From: an uncultured Prevotella sp.
GTDB lineage: Bacteria; Bacteroidota; Bacteroidia; Bacteroidales; Bacteroidaceae
Assembly: GCA_946548065.1 (NCBI GenBank)
Contig: CAMNPM010000004.1
Location: 1 to 64,000, forward strand
Reading direction: 5' to 3'
DNA length: 64,000 nucleotides
Both the position numbers and the translations under genes were made by a program. Positions within the stretch are counted from its first letter, which is position 1. Every line of letters starts with the position of its first letter. Below the pieces are notes generated by a model that was given only the letters and a program-made list of their open reading frames with translations, searched no databases and was not told the DNA's origin. Below, one piece after another: positions 15,799 to 25,683 of the stretch.

Positions 15799-17886
15799 AT
15801 GGTCCAATATATCTTTTTGGCAGCGATAGTCGACACGTGGCATTATGCGCTGAACACAGACCACATACTGGCCTATGTGACTGGTTTTTTGCTGATAGGC
15901 ACCTTTGTCCTTTTATTCTATAATCGTATTTACGTTTTTCGTGAGCAGGATGCAAACCTGAAAGGGCAGAGCCAGAACGAGCGTCTGTCGCTGGTGTTGC
16001 AGACGGGCAACCTGCGCCTGTGGCTCTACGACGTGCAGAACCGCCACTATATCGTGCTGTCCAGTAAGGGAGAATATAGCAATGAATACAACCCTGTGGA
16101 ATTCTCGCAGTTTTTTGACCGCGACGATTTTGAGGTGATGCGCTCTAAAGTGTTCGACATCTGCGAAGGCCGTCTGCAGAAAGCCTCGGTGTCGCTGAAG
16201 GGATTCCCAATCCGCAATGGCGAGTTCAAGAGCTATGATGTCAGCCTCTCGATAGCCGAGGTCGGTAATGATGGAAAGGTCAAGAGCCTATTGGGCATTG
16301 AGCATGATGTGACGGAAAGTATGCAGAAGCAGAGGAAGGTGAGCCGGTTGCTGATGCGTTATCAGAACGTGTTCAATACTTCGTTGGTCGATATGCTTTA
16401 CTACGACAAGAACGGTGTGCTGAAGAATATTAACGAGAAAGCCTGCCGAACGTTTGGAGTGAAGGAAAGTGACGTAGTGTTGCACGACAATTTCCTTTTG
16501 GAGAACAATCCCTTCTTCAACAAAGTGTCTTTGGACAACCTGGAGAGCACCCGTTCGACATCGATGGTCGACTTTGCCGACTTTCAGGACGAGCGCTACC
16601 ACCTGGCAGAGTTTGGCCTGAGGGGCAAGATGTACTACGAGTCGTCCATTAATCCGATTCGTAATAAAAAAGGCGAGCTGGAAGGCATCTTCATGTCGGG
16701 CCGCAACGTGACGGAGCTGGTGGAGTCGTATCGTCACCAGCAGGAGGGCATGAAGCGATTGCAGAAGGTGACCAAGGATATTGAGGAATATATCAAAAAC
16801 ATCAACTATGCTCTGCGTGTGAGCGACGTGCGCCTGGTGAACTATTATCCTGATTCGTATACCACGGAGATATCTAACAACGTGAATGAAGCCCAGCTGC
16901 GCCTTTCGCAGTTGCGCTGCATCCGTCTGGCCACTATCCGTTTCCGCCGTACGGTGTCGAGCGTGCTGAACCGTATGGACCACCGTACGCCGCATCCCAT
17001 CAAGGAAGTCATCGAGACGGAGATACGCGACAAGAAGGGGCGGCAGATATGGCTGATGTTCCATATGGTGCCGCTGATTGGCAGCAATGGCAGGATAGAA
17101 CGCTACTTCGGCTTGTGCCGTAATATGACCGATATGATGGAGACGGAGCGCAGACTGGCCGTAGAGACCGCCAAGGCTCAGGAGACGGAGCTGCTGAAGC
17201 AGTCGTTCCTGACGAACATGAGCTATGAGATCCGCACACCGCTGAATACGGTGGTGGGCTTTGCCGAGCTGTTCGAGTCGGAGCACGATCCGGCTGACGA
17301 GCCTATCTTCGTCGAAGAAATCAAGCGCAACTCGAACTCGCTGTTGCAGCTGGTGAACGATATCCTGTTCCTGTCGCGCCTGGATGCCAATATGATAGAA
17401 TACAACAAGATGGAAGTCGACTTTGCCGAGGTCTTCGACAGCTACTGCCAGATGGGCTGGAGCACTGTTTCGCCCAACGTAAGGACAGCCGTCGAGAATC
17501 CCTACGAGCATCTGGTAGTGACGATTGACCCAGAGCATCTTGGCAAGGTGATCAGTCTGCTCTGTACGACCTCCGTCCGGTTTACGCAAGAAGGAGCCAT
17601 TCGTGCGAAATACGAGTACCGCCACGGTGAGCTGGCCATCAGCATCGAGGATACGGGCCGGGGTATAGCCAAGGATATGCTGGACCGTGTCTTCGAGCGC
17701 TTTGCCCGCGACAAGAACGACGAGCTGTGCGGAACCGGTCTCGACCTGCCCATTGCCCAGTCGTTGGTCCAGCAGATGGGAGGCACCATCGAGATACAGT
17801 CAGAGGAGGGCCGGGGTACTACGGTCTGGCTGATACTGCCTTGTAGTGCTACGACCATCGTGAAGAAACGCGACATCATTGTCTAA
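15799..17886 (+). CDS. Kinase 1: PAS sensor protein with Tyr in place of the H-box His, probable pseudokinase
   Basis: 695 residues. One clear membrane segment (about 22-44), then three PAS-like regions (about 58-180, 182-310, 335-440), a HisKA-like helix pair (about 465-530) and an HATPase domain (575-685). The H-box reads FLTNMSYEIRTPLN: Tyr476 stands where the phospho-accepting His should be. The N-box reads VISLLCTTSVRFT, with Thr591 at the position of the Mg-binding Asn. The G1 box DTGRGI is kept, but the G2 box is GTGLDLPIAQ, with Asp for Gly. It is unlikely to autophosphorylate and may act as a partner or regulator of kinase 2, which starts 26 bp downstream. No periplasmic domain and no receiver domain. 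Confidence 0.9.
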   Translation: MVQYIFLAAIVDTWHYALNTDHILAYVTGFLLIGTFVLLFYNRIYVFREQDANLKGQSQNERLSLVLQTGNLRLWLYDVQNRHYIVLSSKGEYSNEYNPVEFSQFFDRDDFEVMRSKVFDICEGRLQKASVSLKGFPIRNGEFKSYDVSLSIAEVGNDGKVKSLLGIEHDVTESMQKQRKVSRLLMRYQNVFNTSLVDMLYYDKNGVLKNINEKACRTFGVKESDVVLHDNFLLENNPFFNKVSLDNLESTRSTSMVDFADFQDERYHLAEFGLRGKMYYESSINPIRNKKGELEGIFMSGRNVTELVESYRHQQEGMKRLQKVTKDIEEYIKNINYALRVSDVRLVNYYPDSYTTEISNNVNEAQLRLSQLRCIRLATIRFRRTVSSVLNRMDHRTPHPIKEVIETEIRDKKGRQIWLMFHMVPLIGSNGRIERYFGLCRNMTDMMETERRLAVETAKAQETELLKQSFLTNMSYEIRTPLNTVVGFAELFESEHDPADEPIFVEEIKRNSNSLLQLVNDILFLSRLDANMIEYNKMEVDFAEVFDSYCQMGWSTVSPNVRTAVENPYEHLVVTIDPEHLGKVISLLCTTSVRFTQEGAIRAKYEYRHGELAISIEDTGRGIAKDMLDRVFERFARDKNDELCGTGLDLPIAQSLVQQMGGTIEIQSEEGRGTTVWLILPCSATTIVKKRDIIV

Positions 17887-17912
17887 CGAAAAAAAATCAG
17901 AGAGGATCGACT

Positions 17913-19955
17913 ATGACGATACTATTCCATATAATGATAGTGACGGGTGTGGGGATGGCGAGTTTCCTACCCACGCTCATGCTGCTGGCAGCCTCCGTTT
18001 TGTTTTTGGGCGTACTGGTGGCTAACCGTATGATACGGCGCCGGGTGCGTCGCCGCATTCAGAAGTCGCAGATGGTGACGGGCATGATGACCAAGGCGGT
18101 AGAGATATCCGGCAACGACGTTGTGCGGTATGATGTTCGTGAGGGCCGCATCTATCGGCTTTACGGGCAGATGTATCCCGAGCACCCTATTTCCCAGGAC
18201 GAGTGGACAGAGCGTGTGCATCCTGACGACAGAGAGGAGGCGATAGAGTGGATTCGGCAGATTATCTATCACAAGCTGAAGCGAGCCGAGTTCTCCTATC
18301 GCTGGAACATCAGTCCTGATGGCAAGACTCCCCAGTGGCGGCATCTTCACAACGTCAGTGTACCCGAGATACTGCCTGGTCAGAATCGGGTGGGGAGCGT
18401 TATCAGTACCATCCAGGACGAAACGGCCGAGATAGAGCAAGAGGAGAGGGAGAACGAGCTGACCAACAGATACAAGCTTATCTTTGATAATTCCATCATC
18501 GGCCTGTCGTTCTATTCTCCTGATGGCTGGCTGATTGACTCGAACAAGGTGATGCGCGATATATGCCACTTCGACAGCGATGAGTATGACGAATTCTTCA
18601 TGAAGAACAACCTGTTTGAGCTGTCGCCTTTCCGCGAGTGTGTAGATCCCAAGAACGTCGAGGACCTGTGGATTTGCTCGCAGAGCATCATCCCGGAGCG
18701 CAACATTCACGACTATCTTGAAATCCGCCTGCGCCCCATCCGTGATGATGCGGGTGTGCTGAACTACATCGCCATAGCCTCTCGCAACGTTACCGAGGAG
18801 CGCGAGCTCTACATGCAGACCAAGCTGAACGACATCCAGATTCAGGCGGCCAACGCGAAGATCAAAGCCTACGAGGAGGAGCTGCGCTATATGATGGATG
18901 CTTGCGATATGCGTGTGTGGCGAGCTTCGTTCAGCGATAATACGGTGCAGTTCTATAAGGGACTGAGCGAGACGGAGCTGGAGATGACATTCTCCGAGCT
19001 TGCCGACTATTTCCTGAGCGATGTGGAAACCATTAAGACTCAGTTCAGCAACCCGGCTCAATACTTTGACAAGCCCATCAGCTATCTGGCGCAGATGCGC
19101 CCGCTCTACCATCATACCGACGAGGTGCAGTGGAACCAGATCAACAGTATTCCCATCTACGATGCCGATGGCCATCTGACTGGCGCTTTCGGCCTGTTGC
19201 GCAACCTGTCAGGACTGATGATGAAGCAAGAGATGCTGAAGAAGGAGACGGAGCGCGCCAACGACTCCGGACGGCTGAAGTCGGTGTTCCTGGCTAACAT
19301 GACTCATGAGATTCGTACGCCGCTCAATGCCATCGTGGGCTTCTCCGACTTGTTGCAGGCCGTCGATTCGCCTGACGACAAGCGCGAGATGATACGTGTG
19401 ATACATAATAACTGCGATATGCTGCTCCGTCTGATCAACGACATCCTGGTGCTCTCGAATGTCGATGCCAACGCGATGGAGATTATGCCTGAGGATATCG
19501 ATGCTGCCCAGAAGTTTGAAGACCTCTGCCAGTCGCTGGCCCAGCGTGTGCAGGAGCCTGGGGTGGAGTTCGTGAAGGACAATCCCTATACCAGCCTTCG
19601 TACCCGGCTCGACAGCGCACGTATCGATCAGGTTATCACCAACTTCGTCACCAACGCCGTCAAGTACACCCATCAGGGACATATCCGCGTGGGCTACCGC
19701 GTTGAGGAACGGCATGGCCAGCAGGGACTGTATGCCTATTGCGAGGACACGGGCTCAGGCATTCCCGCCAACCAGCGTGACCGCATCTTCGAGCGCTTTG
19801 TCAAGTTGAACGACTATATACAGGGAACAGGATTGGGTCTCTCCATCTGTAAGGCCATCATCGAGAAGTGTAATGGCGAGATAGGAGTAGACAGTGAGGA
19901 AGGCAAGGGCTCGACCTTCTGGTTCTGGATTCCTGCGGATATAAAAAAAGAGTAA
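17913..19955 (+). CDS. Kinase 2: membrane PAS sensor histidine kinase, canonical catalytic motifs
   Basis: 680 residues. The N-terminus has one or two membrane segments (about 3-38) followed by a basic stretch ([14 protein letters not shown]). PAS regions lie at about 60-170, 185-300 and 320-430. His[21 protein letters not shown] with His465. HATPase: the N-box [13 protein letters not shown]1 DTGSGIP, F-box region [10 protein letters not shown] and G2 [12 protein letters not shown] are all intact. No receiver or output domain and no response regulator gene in the window, so the partner is unknown. Second gene of the operon; closest in sequence to kinase 4. Confidence 0.93.
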   Translation: MTILFHIMIVTGVGMASFLPTLMLLAASVLFLGVLVANRMIRRRVRRRIQKSQMVTGMMTKAVEISGNDVVRYDVREGRIYRLYGQMYPEHPISQDEWTERVHPDDREEAIEWIRQIIYHKLKRAEFSYRWNISPDGKTPQWRHLHNVSVPEILPGQNRVGSVISTIQDETAEIEQEERENELTNRYKLIFDNSIIGLSFYSPDGWLIDSNKVMRDICHFDSDEYDEFFMKNNLFELSPFRECVDPKNVEDLWICSQSIIPERNIHDYLEIRLRPIRDDAGVLNYIAIASRNVTEERELYMQTKLNDIQIQAANAKIKAYEEELRYMMDACDMRVWRASFSDNTVQFYKGLSETELEMTFSELADYFLSDVETIKTQFSNPAQYFDKPISYLAQMRPLYHHTDEVQWNQINSIPIYDADGHLTGAFGLLRNLSGLMMKQEMLKKETERANDSGRLKSVFLANMTHEIRTPLNAIVGFSDLLQAVDSPDDKREMIRVIHNNCDMLLRLINDILVLSNVDANAMEIMPEDIDAAQKFEDLCQSLAQRVQEPGVEFVKDNPYTSLRTRLDSARIDQVITNFVTNAVKYTHQGHIRVGYRVEERHGQQGLYAYCEDTGSGIPANQRDRIFERFVKLNDYIQGTGLGLSICKAIIEKCNGEIGVDSEEGKGSTFWFWIPADIKKE

Positions 19956-19965
19956 CCAATGAACT

Positions 19966-22755
19966 ATGAGAAATAGACTAATACTGATGGTTTGTCTGCT
20001 GATGTCGTTTGCGGCTTCATCCTATGCAGACGAAAAAGACGTAAGACAGTTTACGGAAGACCACCCCCTGGTCTACGAGGATGCCTGGGACTTGTGTCCT
20101 TACGCGTTCCTTAATAATAATGGTGAACCGGTGGGCTATAATGTGGATGTGCTCCGGCTCATCTTCAAGGAGCTTAGCATACCTTATGTTATTAAGCTGA
20201 AGCCTCGCAAGGAAGCCCTGGCCGACCTGAAGGAAGGCAAGGCCGACCTGACCTTGGGCATGGATGCCAATTTCAACGCGGACTATGCCCGGTGTGGTAC
20301 GGCGGTGGTGCAGATCTTCACCCATAGTGTGGCTCACCGGAAAACCGAAGAGCCCAAGATACAGTCGTTTAGTGACCTTGCCAAGCACAAGATGATAGTC
20401 CATGAGGGTGCTTTCAGCCATCATCTGATGATGCAGCGTGGCTGGGGCGCCAATGCCATACCCTATGCCGATATGGAGGAGGCCGTTCATGCGGTACATA
20501 ACCAGCCAGGGTTGCAGATAGTGTGGAACACGATGTCCTTGCAGTGGCTCATCCGTAAGTTTCACTACGACGACCTGACACTGACGCCTGTCAACGTGAC
20601 ACACGGAGAATATAAGTTCATGTCGAACAACCCCCAGCTGCTCCATCAGCTCGACAGTGTCTATACGAAGCTCTATGCCGAGGGACATCTGCAGGTCCTT
20701 CAGAACAAGTGGTTCTACCCAGACCGTCAGTACTCAGGCATCCCGTCGTGGATCTGGATTGTCGTGGCGGTGGTGTTGGTGCTGACCCTCGTGTTCGTTG
20801 TCTATCTGCTGATCTATCGCCGGCTGGAGCGTAAGGTGACCAAGGACGTACGGCGCAGCAACAACCGTCTGGCGCTGATCCTGAAGACGAGCAAGGTGCA
20901 TATCTGGATATACAACGTGGACAAAAAGACCATTACCACCCTCGACGAGCAGGGCAGCAAGGACGGTGAGGATATCTCGACCAGCTTCTTCTTCTATTCG
21001 ATTACCGAAGACGGCTATCGTCGCATCCTTCACGCCTTCAACGAGATTGCCAAGCAGAAGATAGAAGTAGAGACCATTGGTGTGCATGCAAAGGCCGGTT
21101 CGGATGCTGAAGACCGCAGTCTGACCATCACGCTGTCCGTGCTGCGCCGCGACAAGAACGGGCATCCCACCGACATCATCGGCACGACGAGCGACGTGAC
21201 CGATGAAGAACTTCGGCAGCAGCAGGTGCGCGACACGATGCTGCGCTATCAGTCCATCTTCAACAACTCGATGGTTGACATCGTGGTCTACGACAAGGAC
21301 TGCTACATCACCGACATGAACAGCAAGGTCCGGAAGGCTTTGCCCAACCAGCTGAAGACGATTGTCCATTCGAGGATTTCGCTGGCCGACGTGCTGGGGA
21401 TGGAGGATGTTGGTCCGGAGAATGTGGAGTACACGTTATTGACCCAGCTGTTTGGCCAGCCGAACGAGACTCGGACGCTGGCGCGGTATCTGGACACCAA
21501 GGATATGCGCTATGAGATGCAGATACTGCCTGTGCGCGACGACGATGGCCAGCTGACGGCGGTCTATGTCACCGGCCGCAACGTGACGGAGATAGCCAAG
21601 CTCTACCAGCGGCTGCAGCGGAATATCGTTCTGTTGCAGAAAGCCAATGCGGAGCTCGACGGGTATGTGCGCAACATCGACTTCGTGCTGAAGAACGGTG
21701 GCGTGCGTATTATCAAATATAATCTTGACACCCACATGCTCATTGTGTACAGCGAGCTGGGCAAGTCGCAGCTTGAGCTGACGCAGACGCGGGCCATGTC
21801 GTTCTGTGACGACAAGTCGAAATCGGTAGCCCTGCGGGCTTTCAACAGCATGGACTACCGCAGCCAGTCGCCCGTGTCGGCAACGGTGAAGACGGTGTTG
21901 CGGCATCATGGCGGCGAGGCTGAGGCCGACTACCCGATGGTGCTCTACCTGTCGCTCTCTCCGGTGCTGGACCAGAAGGGCCGTGTGACGGGATATGTCG
22001 GCATGTGCCGCGACATCAGCGAGCTGAAGGCCACGGAGGAGAATCTGGCCCGGGAGGCTGCCAAGGCCCAGGAGGTGGAGACGGTGAAGAACGCCTTCCT
22101 GCGCAACATGAGCTACCAGATCCGCACACCGCTCAACTCGGTGGTAGGCTTTGCCGAACTGTTTGAGCTGGAGCACTCGCCGGAGGACGAGAGCCTTTTC
22201 ATCAAGGAGATCAACGACAATGCCTCGCTGCTGCTGAAGCTCATCAACGACATCCTGTTCCTGTCGCGTCTGGATGCCCGGATGATTGAGATCAAGAAGA
22301 GTCCTGTCGACTTTGCTGCCATCTTTGACTCCCGCTGCCAGACGGCGTGGTTCAACTATCAGCAGCCGGGGGTGAAGTATATTGCCGACAATGCCTACGA
22401 GCGGCTGGTGGTAGACATCGACGAGCAGAACGTGGGCATTGTGATAGAGAAGATTCTGGTGAATGCTGCTCAGCACACGTCCTCGGGTGAGGTGCGGGCC
22501 AGCTACACCTACACGGGCGAGGACCTGGTGATGACGTTCCAGGATACGGGTGACGGCATCCCTGAGGAGATTCGTCAGCACATCTTCGACCGCTTTGCCA
22601 CGTCCGACGGTCGGCGCACGGGCCTGGGCCTGAGCATCGTGCAGGAGATGCTTCACCAGATGGGCGGCAAGATCAAGATCCAGTCGGAGGAGGGCAAAGG
22701 CACTATCGTATGGGTCAGCATCCCCTGCACGTGTAGCGAGCTGGTGAGAAAGTAA
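19966..22755 (+). CDS. Kinase 3: periplasmic solute-binding sensor with Tyr in place of the H-box His
   Basis: 929 residues. Signal peptide (1-21), a periplasmic bacterial extracellular solute-binding (family 3 type) domain (about 25-250; GYNVDVLRLIFKEL, KADLTLGMDANF), a membrane segment (about 259-284), three PAS-like regions and a kinase core. The H-box reads FLRNMSYQIRTPLNSVVGF: Tyr717-Gln718 replace His-Glu. The ATP-binding boxes look intact (ILVNAAQHT, DTGDGIP, RRTGLGLSIVQ). So it may bind ATP but lacks the usual phospho-acceptor. Sequence around the PAS and H-box groups it with kinase 1. Starts 10 bp after kinase 2. Confidence 0.92.
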   Translation: MRNRLILMVCLLMSFAASSYADEKDVRQFTEDHPLVYEDAWDLCPYAFLNNNGEPVGYNVDVLRLIFKELSIPYVIKLKPRKEALADLKEGKADLTLGMDANFNADYARCGTAVVQIFTHSVAHRKTEEPKIQSFSDLAKHKMIVHEGAFSHHLMMQRGWGANAIPYADMEEAVHAVHNQPGLQIVWNTMSLQWLIRKFHYDDLTLTPVNVTHGEYKFMSNNPQLLHQLDSVYTKLYAEGHLQVLQNKWFYPDRQYSGIPSWIWIVVAVVLVLTLVFVVYLLIYRRLERKVTKDVRRSNNRLALILKTSKVHIWIYNVDKKTITTLDEQGSKDGEDISTSFFFYSITEDGYRRILHAFNEIAKQKIEVETIGVHAKAGSDAEDRSLTITLSVLRRDKNGHPTDIIGTTSDVTDEELRQQQVRDTMLRYQSIFNNSMVDIVVYDKDCYITDMNSKVRKALPNQLKTIVHSRISLADVLGMEDVGPENVEYTLLTQLFGQPNETRTLARYLDTKDMRYEMQILPVRDDDGQLTAVYVTGRNVTEIAKLYQRLQRNIVLLQKANAELDGYVRNIDFVLKNGGVRIIKYNLDTHMLIVYSELGKSQLELTQTRAMSFCDDKSKSVALRAFNSMDYRSQSPVSATVKTVLRHHGGEAEADYPMVLYLSLSPVLDQKGRVTGYVGMCRDISELKATEENLAREAAKAQEVETVKNAFLRNMSYQIRTPLNSVVGFAELFELEHSPEDESLFIKEINDNASLLLKLINDILFLSRLDARMIEIKKSPVDFAAIFDSRCQTAWFNYQQPGVKYIADNAYERLVVDIDEQNVGIVIEKILVNAAQHTSSGEVRASYTYTGEDLVMTFQDTGDGIPEEIRQHIFDRFATSDGRRTGLGLSIVQEMLHQMGGKIKIQSEEGKGTIVWVSIPCTCSELVRK

Positions 22756-22781
22756 GGAGTAAATCATTTTTAGAGAGAGAC

Positions 22782-25529
22782 ATGAAGAAGAACTATCGAT
22801 ATATCGTCTGTTGTTTTTTGCTGTGGCTGTGGGCAGGCATCTCGGTGTCGGCCAAGAACGCTTTCGGCTATACGGAGCAGCATCCGCTGACCGTGGTGTG
22901 CGACTGGGACTTCAGCCCTTACGAGTTTATGAATGCGCAGGGCGAGCCTGCGGGCTGCAATGTGGAGATACTCGACTTGATATTCAACAACCTGGGCATT
23001 CCCCACCGGTTTGTCATGCAGGAGTGGTCGGTGGCTACCCGTATGTTTGAGGAGCGCAAGGTGGACCTGATTCATGCGCTGGACAGTCATTATGCGCACG
23101 AGCCTTACGTGAGGACCAAGAAGTATATCAACTACTACAATCTCCGCGTGGCCCGTAGGATGAGCACTCCGGCTGTCCGCCGCATCAGCGACCTTGACGG
23201 TCGGAATAGCGTGGTGTTCAAGAAGAACGACTATGCCGACCTGCAGCTTAGCGACAGTGTGCGGCTGCCGTTTGACAAGATATACCTGTCGGCCAAGGAG
23301 GCGCTGACCAATGTTGCCAAGGGCAGGTATCAGTACTTCATCTGGGGCGAGGTGACGCTGCACCGCAAGATTCAGGAGCTGGGGCTTGACAGCATTGTGC
23401 TGGACCGGATTGACATTCCTGCGGGCGAGCTGCGCATCATTGGCTACGACAAGGCGCTTATCGACTTGCTGGACGACCAGTACACTCGTCTGGAGCAGGC
23501 CGGCGAGCTGCAGAAGATCTACGAGCGCTGGTTCCACCCCGAGCGTGTACACGACGATGCCTCTCCGATGGCGCTCTACATCCTTGGCGGTCTGCTCGTC
23601 GTGGGCCTGATAGCATTCCTGCTCTCCCGCATCACCTCTGTTCGGGTGAAGAAAGCCGTGCGCCGGAGCAACGACCTGAACAACATCATGCACCAGGCGC
23701 TGGACATGGGCGAATACTACGTGATGGAGTATGACATCCAGACGGGCCGTGTGAGCAATGTCTATGGCAATCTGCTTCCGGCTGAGGGTGTCTCCATCGA
23801 CGATTTCGTCGGCCGTGTGTCTGCCGAGGAGCGTGAGGGTTTTCGGGAGTCGCTGGAGCAGATGAAGCGGGGTGAGAAGAGCCAGTGGACGGTGCGTAAG
23901 CGCTTCAATGCCGGCACGGCGGCGGAGCCCAACTGGCGCCGGCTGTACGGCAATGTCATCCTGGAGTATGTGGGCAAGCGGCCCCGGTATATCGTCAACA
24001 CGGTGAAGGACCTGACGCGCGAGACGGAGATGGACGAGCGCAACCAGGAGCTGGCGGTGAAGTACCAGAAGATATTCAAGACCAGCCTGATGGCGATGTC
24101 GTTCTACGATGCCTCCGGTCGGCTGATCGACTATAATGAGAAGATGGCCGAGCTCTGCGTGTTCGACGAGAAGTCGGAGCGGTATTTCCGTGAGACGTCG
24201 ATGTTCGAGGTTCCTTCGTTGAAGGGCATCTATCCTCCGGGCTGCCGCGAGCAGCTGACGGTGTGCCAGACGCTGTCGATTCCCGAAATCGGCATCCACA
24301 AGTATTTGGAGATTACGATTACGCCCACAGTCGACGAGGATGACAACCTGACCTATTACCTCATCAGCAGCCGCGACGTGACGGAGGAGCGCCAGATGTT
24401 CCTGCAGCTGCGCGAGCACGACGGACAGCTGCAGCTGACCAACGAGCGCATCAGCAGCTATGAGCAGCAGCTGCGGTACCTGCTGGAGGAGAGCAACATG
24501 TACGTATGGCAGTTCGACATCGCCTCGGGCCAGATCAACTTCTTCCGCACGCTGGGGAAGATTGACTTCTCCATCAGCATACAGCAGTACTTCGAGGCGA
24601 TGAAGGCCGAGGAGCGCGAGGAGGCCGAGCGCAGCTTGAAGCTCATGAAAACGAAGGGTGTGCCGTTCAACACCGTCCACCATTTCGACTACACTCCCAT
24701 CAATCCCGAGCCCAGCTGGTATGCGCTGAGCGGCACCGCCGTGTGCGACGCCGGGGGCCGGCCTACGGGATACTACGGTCTGGCGCGCAACGTCACCGTG
24801 CTGATGGACACCCAGCAGCGCCTGCGCCAGGAGCGGTCGAGGGCCGAGGACTCGGGACTGCTGAAGAGTGCCTTCCTGGCCAACATGACGCACGAGATAC
24901 GTACGCCGCTCAATGCCATCGTGGGATTCAGCGGACTGCTGCAGATGATCGACGCCCCCGAGGAGCGCAAGGAGTTCCTGCGCATCATCCGCAACAACTG
25001 CGACATGCTGCTGCGGCTCATCAACGACATCCTGGAGGCCTCGAACATGGGGCAGGCCATGAGCATCGAGCCCAAGGATATCGACCTGGCCACCGTCTTC
25101 AACGACATCTGCCAGACCCTGGAGCAGCGCGTGGCAGAGGCCGGCATCCCCTTCGTCAAGGACAATCCCTACGACCACTGCCAGGCCACGCTCGACAAGG
25201 GGCGCGTACAGCAGATACTCACCAACTTCGTCACCAACGCCGTGAAGTACACCAAGGAAGGACATATCCGCGTGGGCTACCGCCGCGAGGAGCGCGACGG
25301 CCGACAGGGACTCTACTTCTACTGCGAGGACACGGGCGCGGGCATCCCCAAGGACAAGCAGGCGGCAGTCTTCGAGCGCTTCGTCAAGCTCAACGACTAC
25401 GTGCAAGGCACCGGCCTCGGACTCTCCATCTGCAAGGCCATCATCGACCGCTGCGACGGCCACATCGGTGTAGACTCCGAGGGACCCGGCCATGGCTCCA
25501 CCTTCTGGTTCTGGGTTCCGCAGGCGTGA
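22782..25529 (+). CDS. Kinase 4: periplasmic solute-binding sensor histidine kinase, canonical catalytic motifs
   Basis: 915 residues. Signal peptide (1-24), solute-binding family-3-type domain (about 30-255; GCNVEILDLIFNNLGI, KVDLIHALDSHY), a membrane segment (about 263-285), PAS regions at about 305-410, 415-535 and 555-660, HisKA with [19 protein letters not shown] (His704), and an HATPase domain with [20 protein letters not shown] and [12 protein letters not shown]. Expected to sense a small periplasmic ligand, perhaps an amino acid, and autophosphorylate. Last gene of the operon; a strong terminator follows. Closest in sequence to kinase 2. The long open frame on its opposite strand is a codon-usage shadow. 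Confidence 0.94.
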   Translation: MKKNYRYIVCCFLLWLWAGISVSAKNAFGYTEQHPLTVVCDWDFSPYEFMNAQGEPAGCNVEILDLIFNNLGIPHRFVMQEWSVATRMFEERKVDLIHALDSHYAHEPYVRTKKYINYYNLRVARRMSTPAVRRISDLDGRNSVVFKKNDYADLQLSDSVRLPFDKIYLSAKEALTNVAKGRYQYFIWGEVTLHRKIQELGLDSIVLDRIDIPAGELRIIGYDKALIDLLDDQYTRLEQAGELQKIYERWFHPERVHDDASPMALYILGGLLVVGLIAFLLSRITSVRVKKAVRRSNDLNNIMHQALDMGEYYVMEYDIQTGRVSNVYGNLLPAEGVSIDDFVGRVSAEEREGFRESLEQMKRGEKSQWTVRKRFNAGTAAEPNWRRLYGNVILEYVGKRPRYIVNTVKDLTRETEMDERNQELAVKYQKIFKTSLMAMSFYDASGRLIDYNEKMAELCVFDEKSERYFRETSMFEVPSLKGIYPPGCREQLTVCQTLSIPEIGIHKYLEITITPTVDEDDNLTYYLISSRDVTEERQMFLQLREHDGQLQLTNERISSYEQQLRYLLEESNMYVWQFDIASGQINFFRTLGKIDFSISIQQYFEAMKAEEREEAERSLKLMKTKGVPFNTVHHFDYTPINPEPSWYALSGTAVCDAGGRPTGYYGLARNVTVLMDTQQRLRQERSRAEDSGLLKSAFLANMTHEIRTPLNAIVGFSGLLQMIDAPEERKEFLRIIRNNCDMLLRLINDILEASNMGQAMSIEPKDIDLATVFNDICQTLEQRVAEAGIPFVKDNPYDHCQATLDKGRVQQILTNFVTNAVKYTKEGHIRVGYRREERDGRQGLYFYCEDTGAGIPKDKQAAVFERFVKLNDYVQGTGLGLSICKAIIDRCDGHIGVDSEGPGHGSTFWFWVPQA

Positions 25530-25550
25530 ACTTGATACAGAGTGTATAAA

Positions 25551-25590
25551 AAAGCAGGCTGCTGACTTCCTGTAAGTCGCAGCCTGCTTT
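25551..25590 (+). terminator. Terminator of the four-kinase operon
   Basis: Long stem AAAGCAGGCTGC...GCAGCCTGCTTT extended by GACTT/AAGTC with one bulge, 5-nt loop, then TTTTT. Confidence 0.92.
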
Positions 25591-25607
25591 TTTTCATCCA
25601 TCATCCA

Positions 25608-25682
25608 TCAGAACGGTCCATACCCCAGCGAGAATCCGTTGCTGTCCTCCTCGAGGCCCGTCTCCTCGTTCACCACCACCGC
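25608..25682 (-). pseudogene. Possible C-terminal remnant of a small protein gene
   Basis: The minus-strand frame ending at the stop 25608-25610 gives VVVNEETGLEEDSNGF then SLGYGPF. This acidic, Gly-ending tail looks like the end of the small Prevotella proteins of unknown function, but upstream the frame runs straight into the 22-bp repeat array, with no plausible start. Either the array replaced the 5' part or the match is chance. Low confidence. Confidence 0.3.
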
Positions 25683-25683
25683 T

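Noticed and set aside
22770..25604. 944-codon open frame opposite kinase 4
   Set aside because: Codon-bias shadow of a GC-rich gene; no promoter or start signals and no recognisable motifs, while the opposite strand encodes a full kinase.
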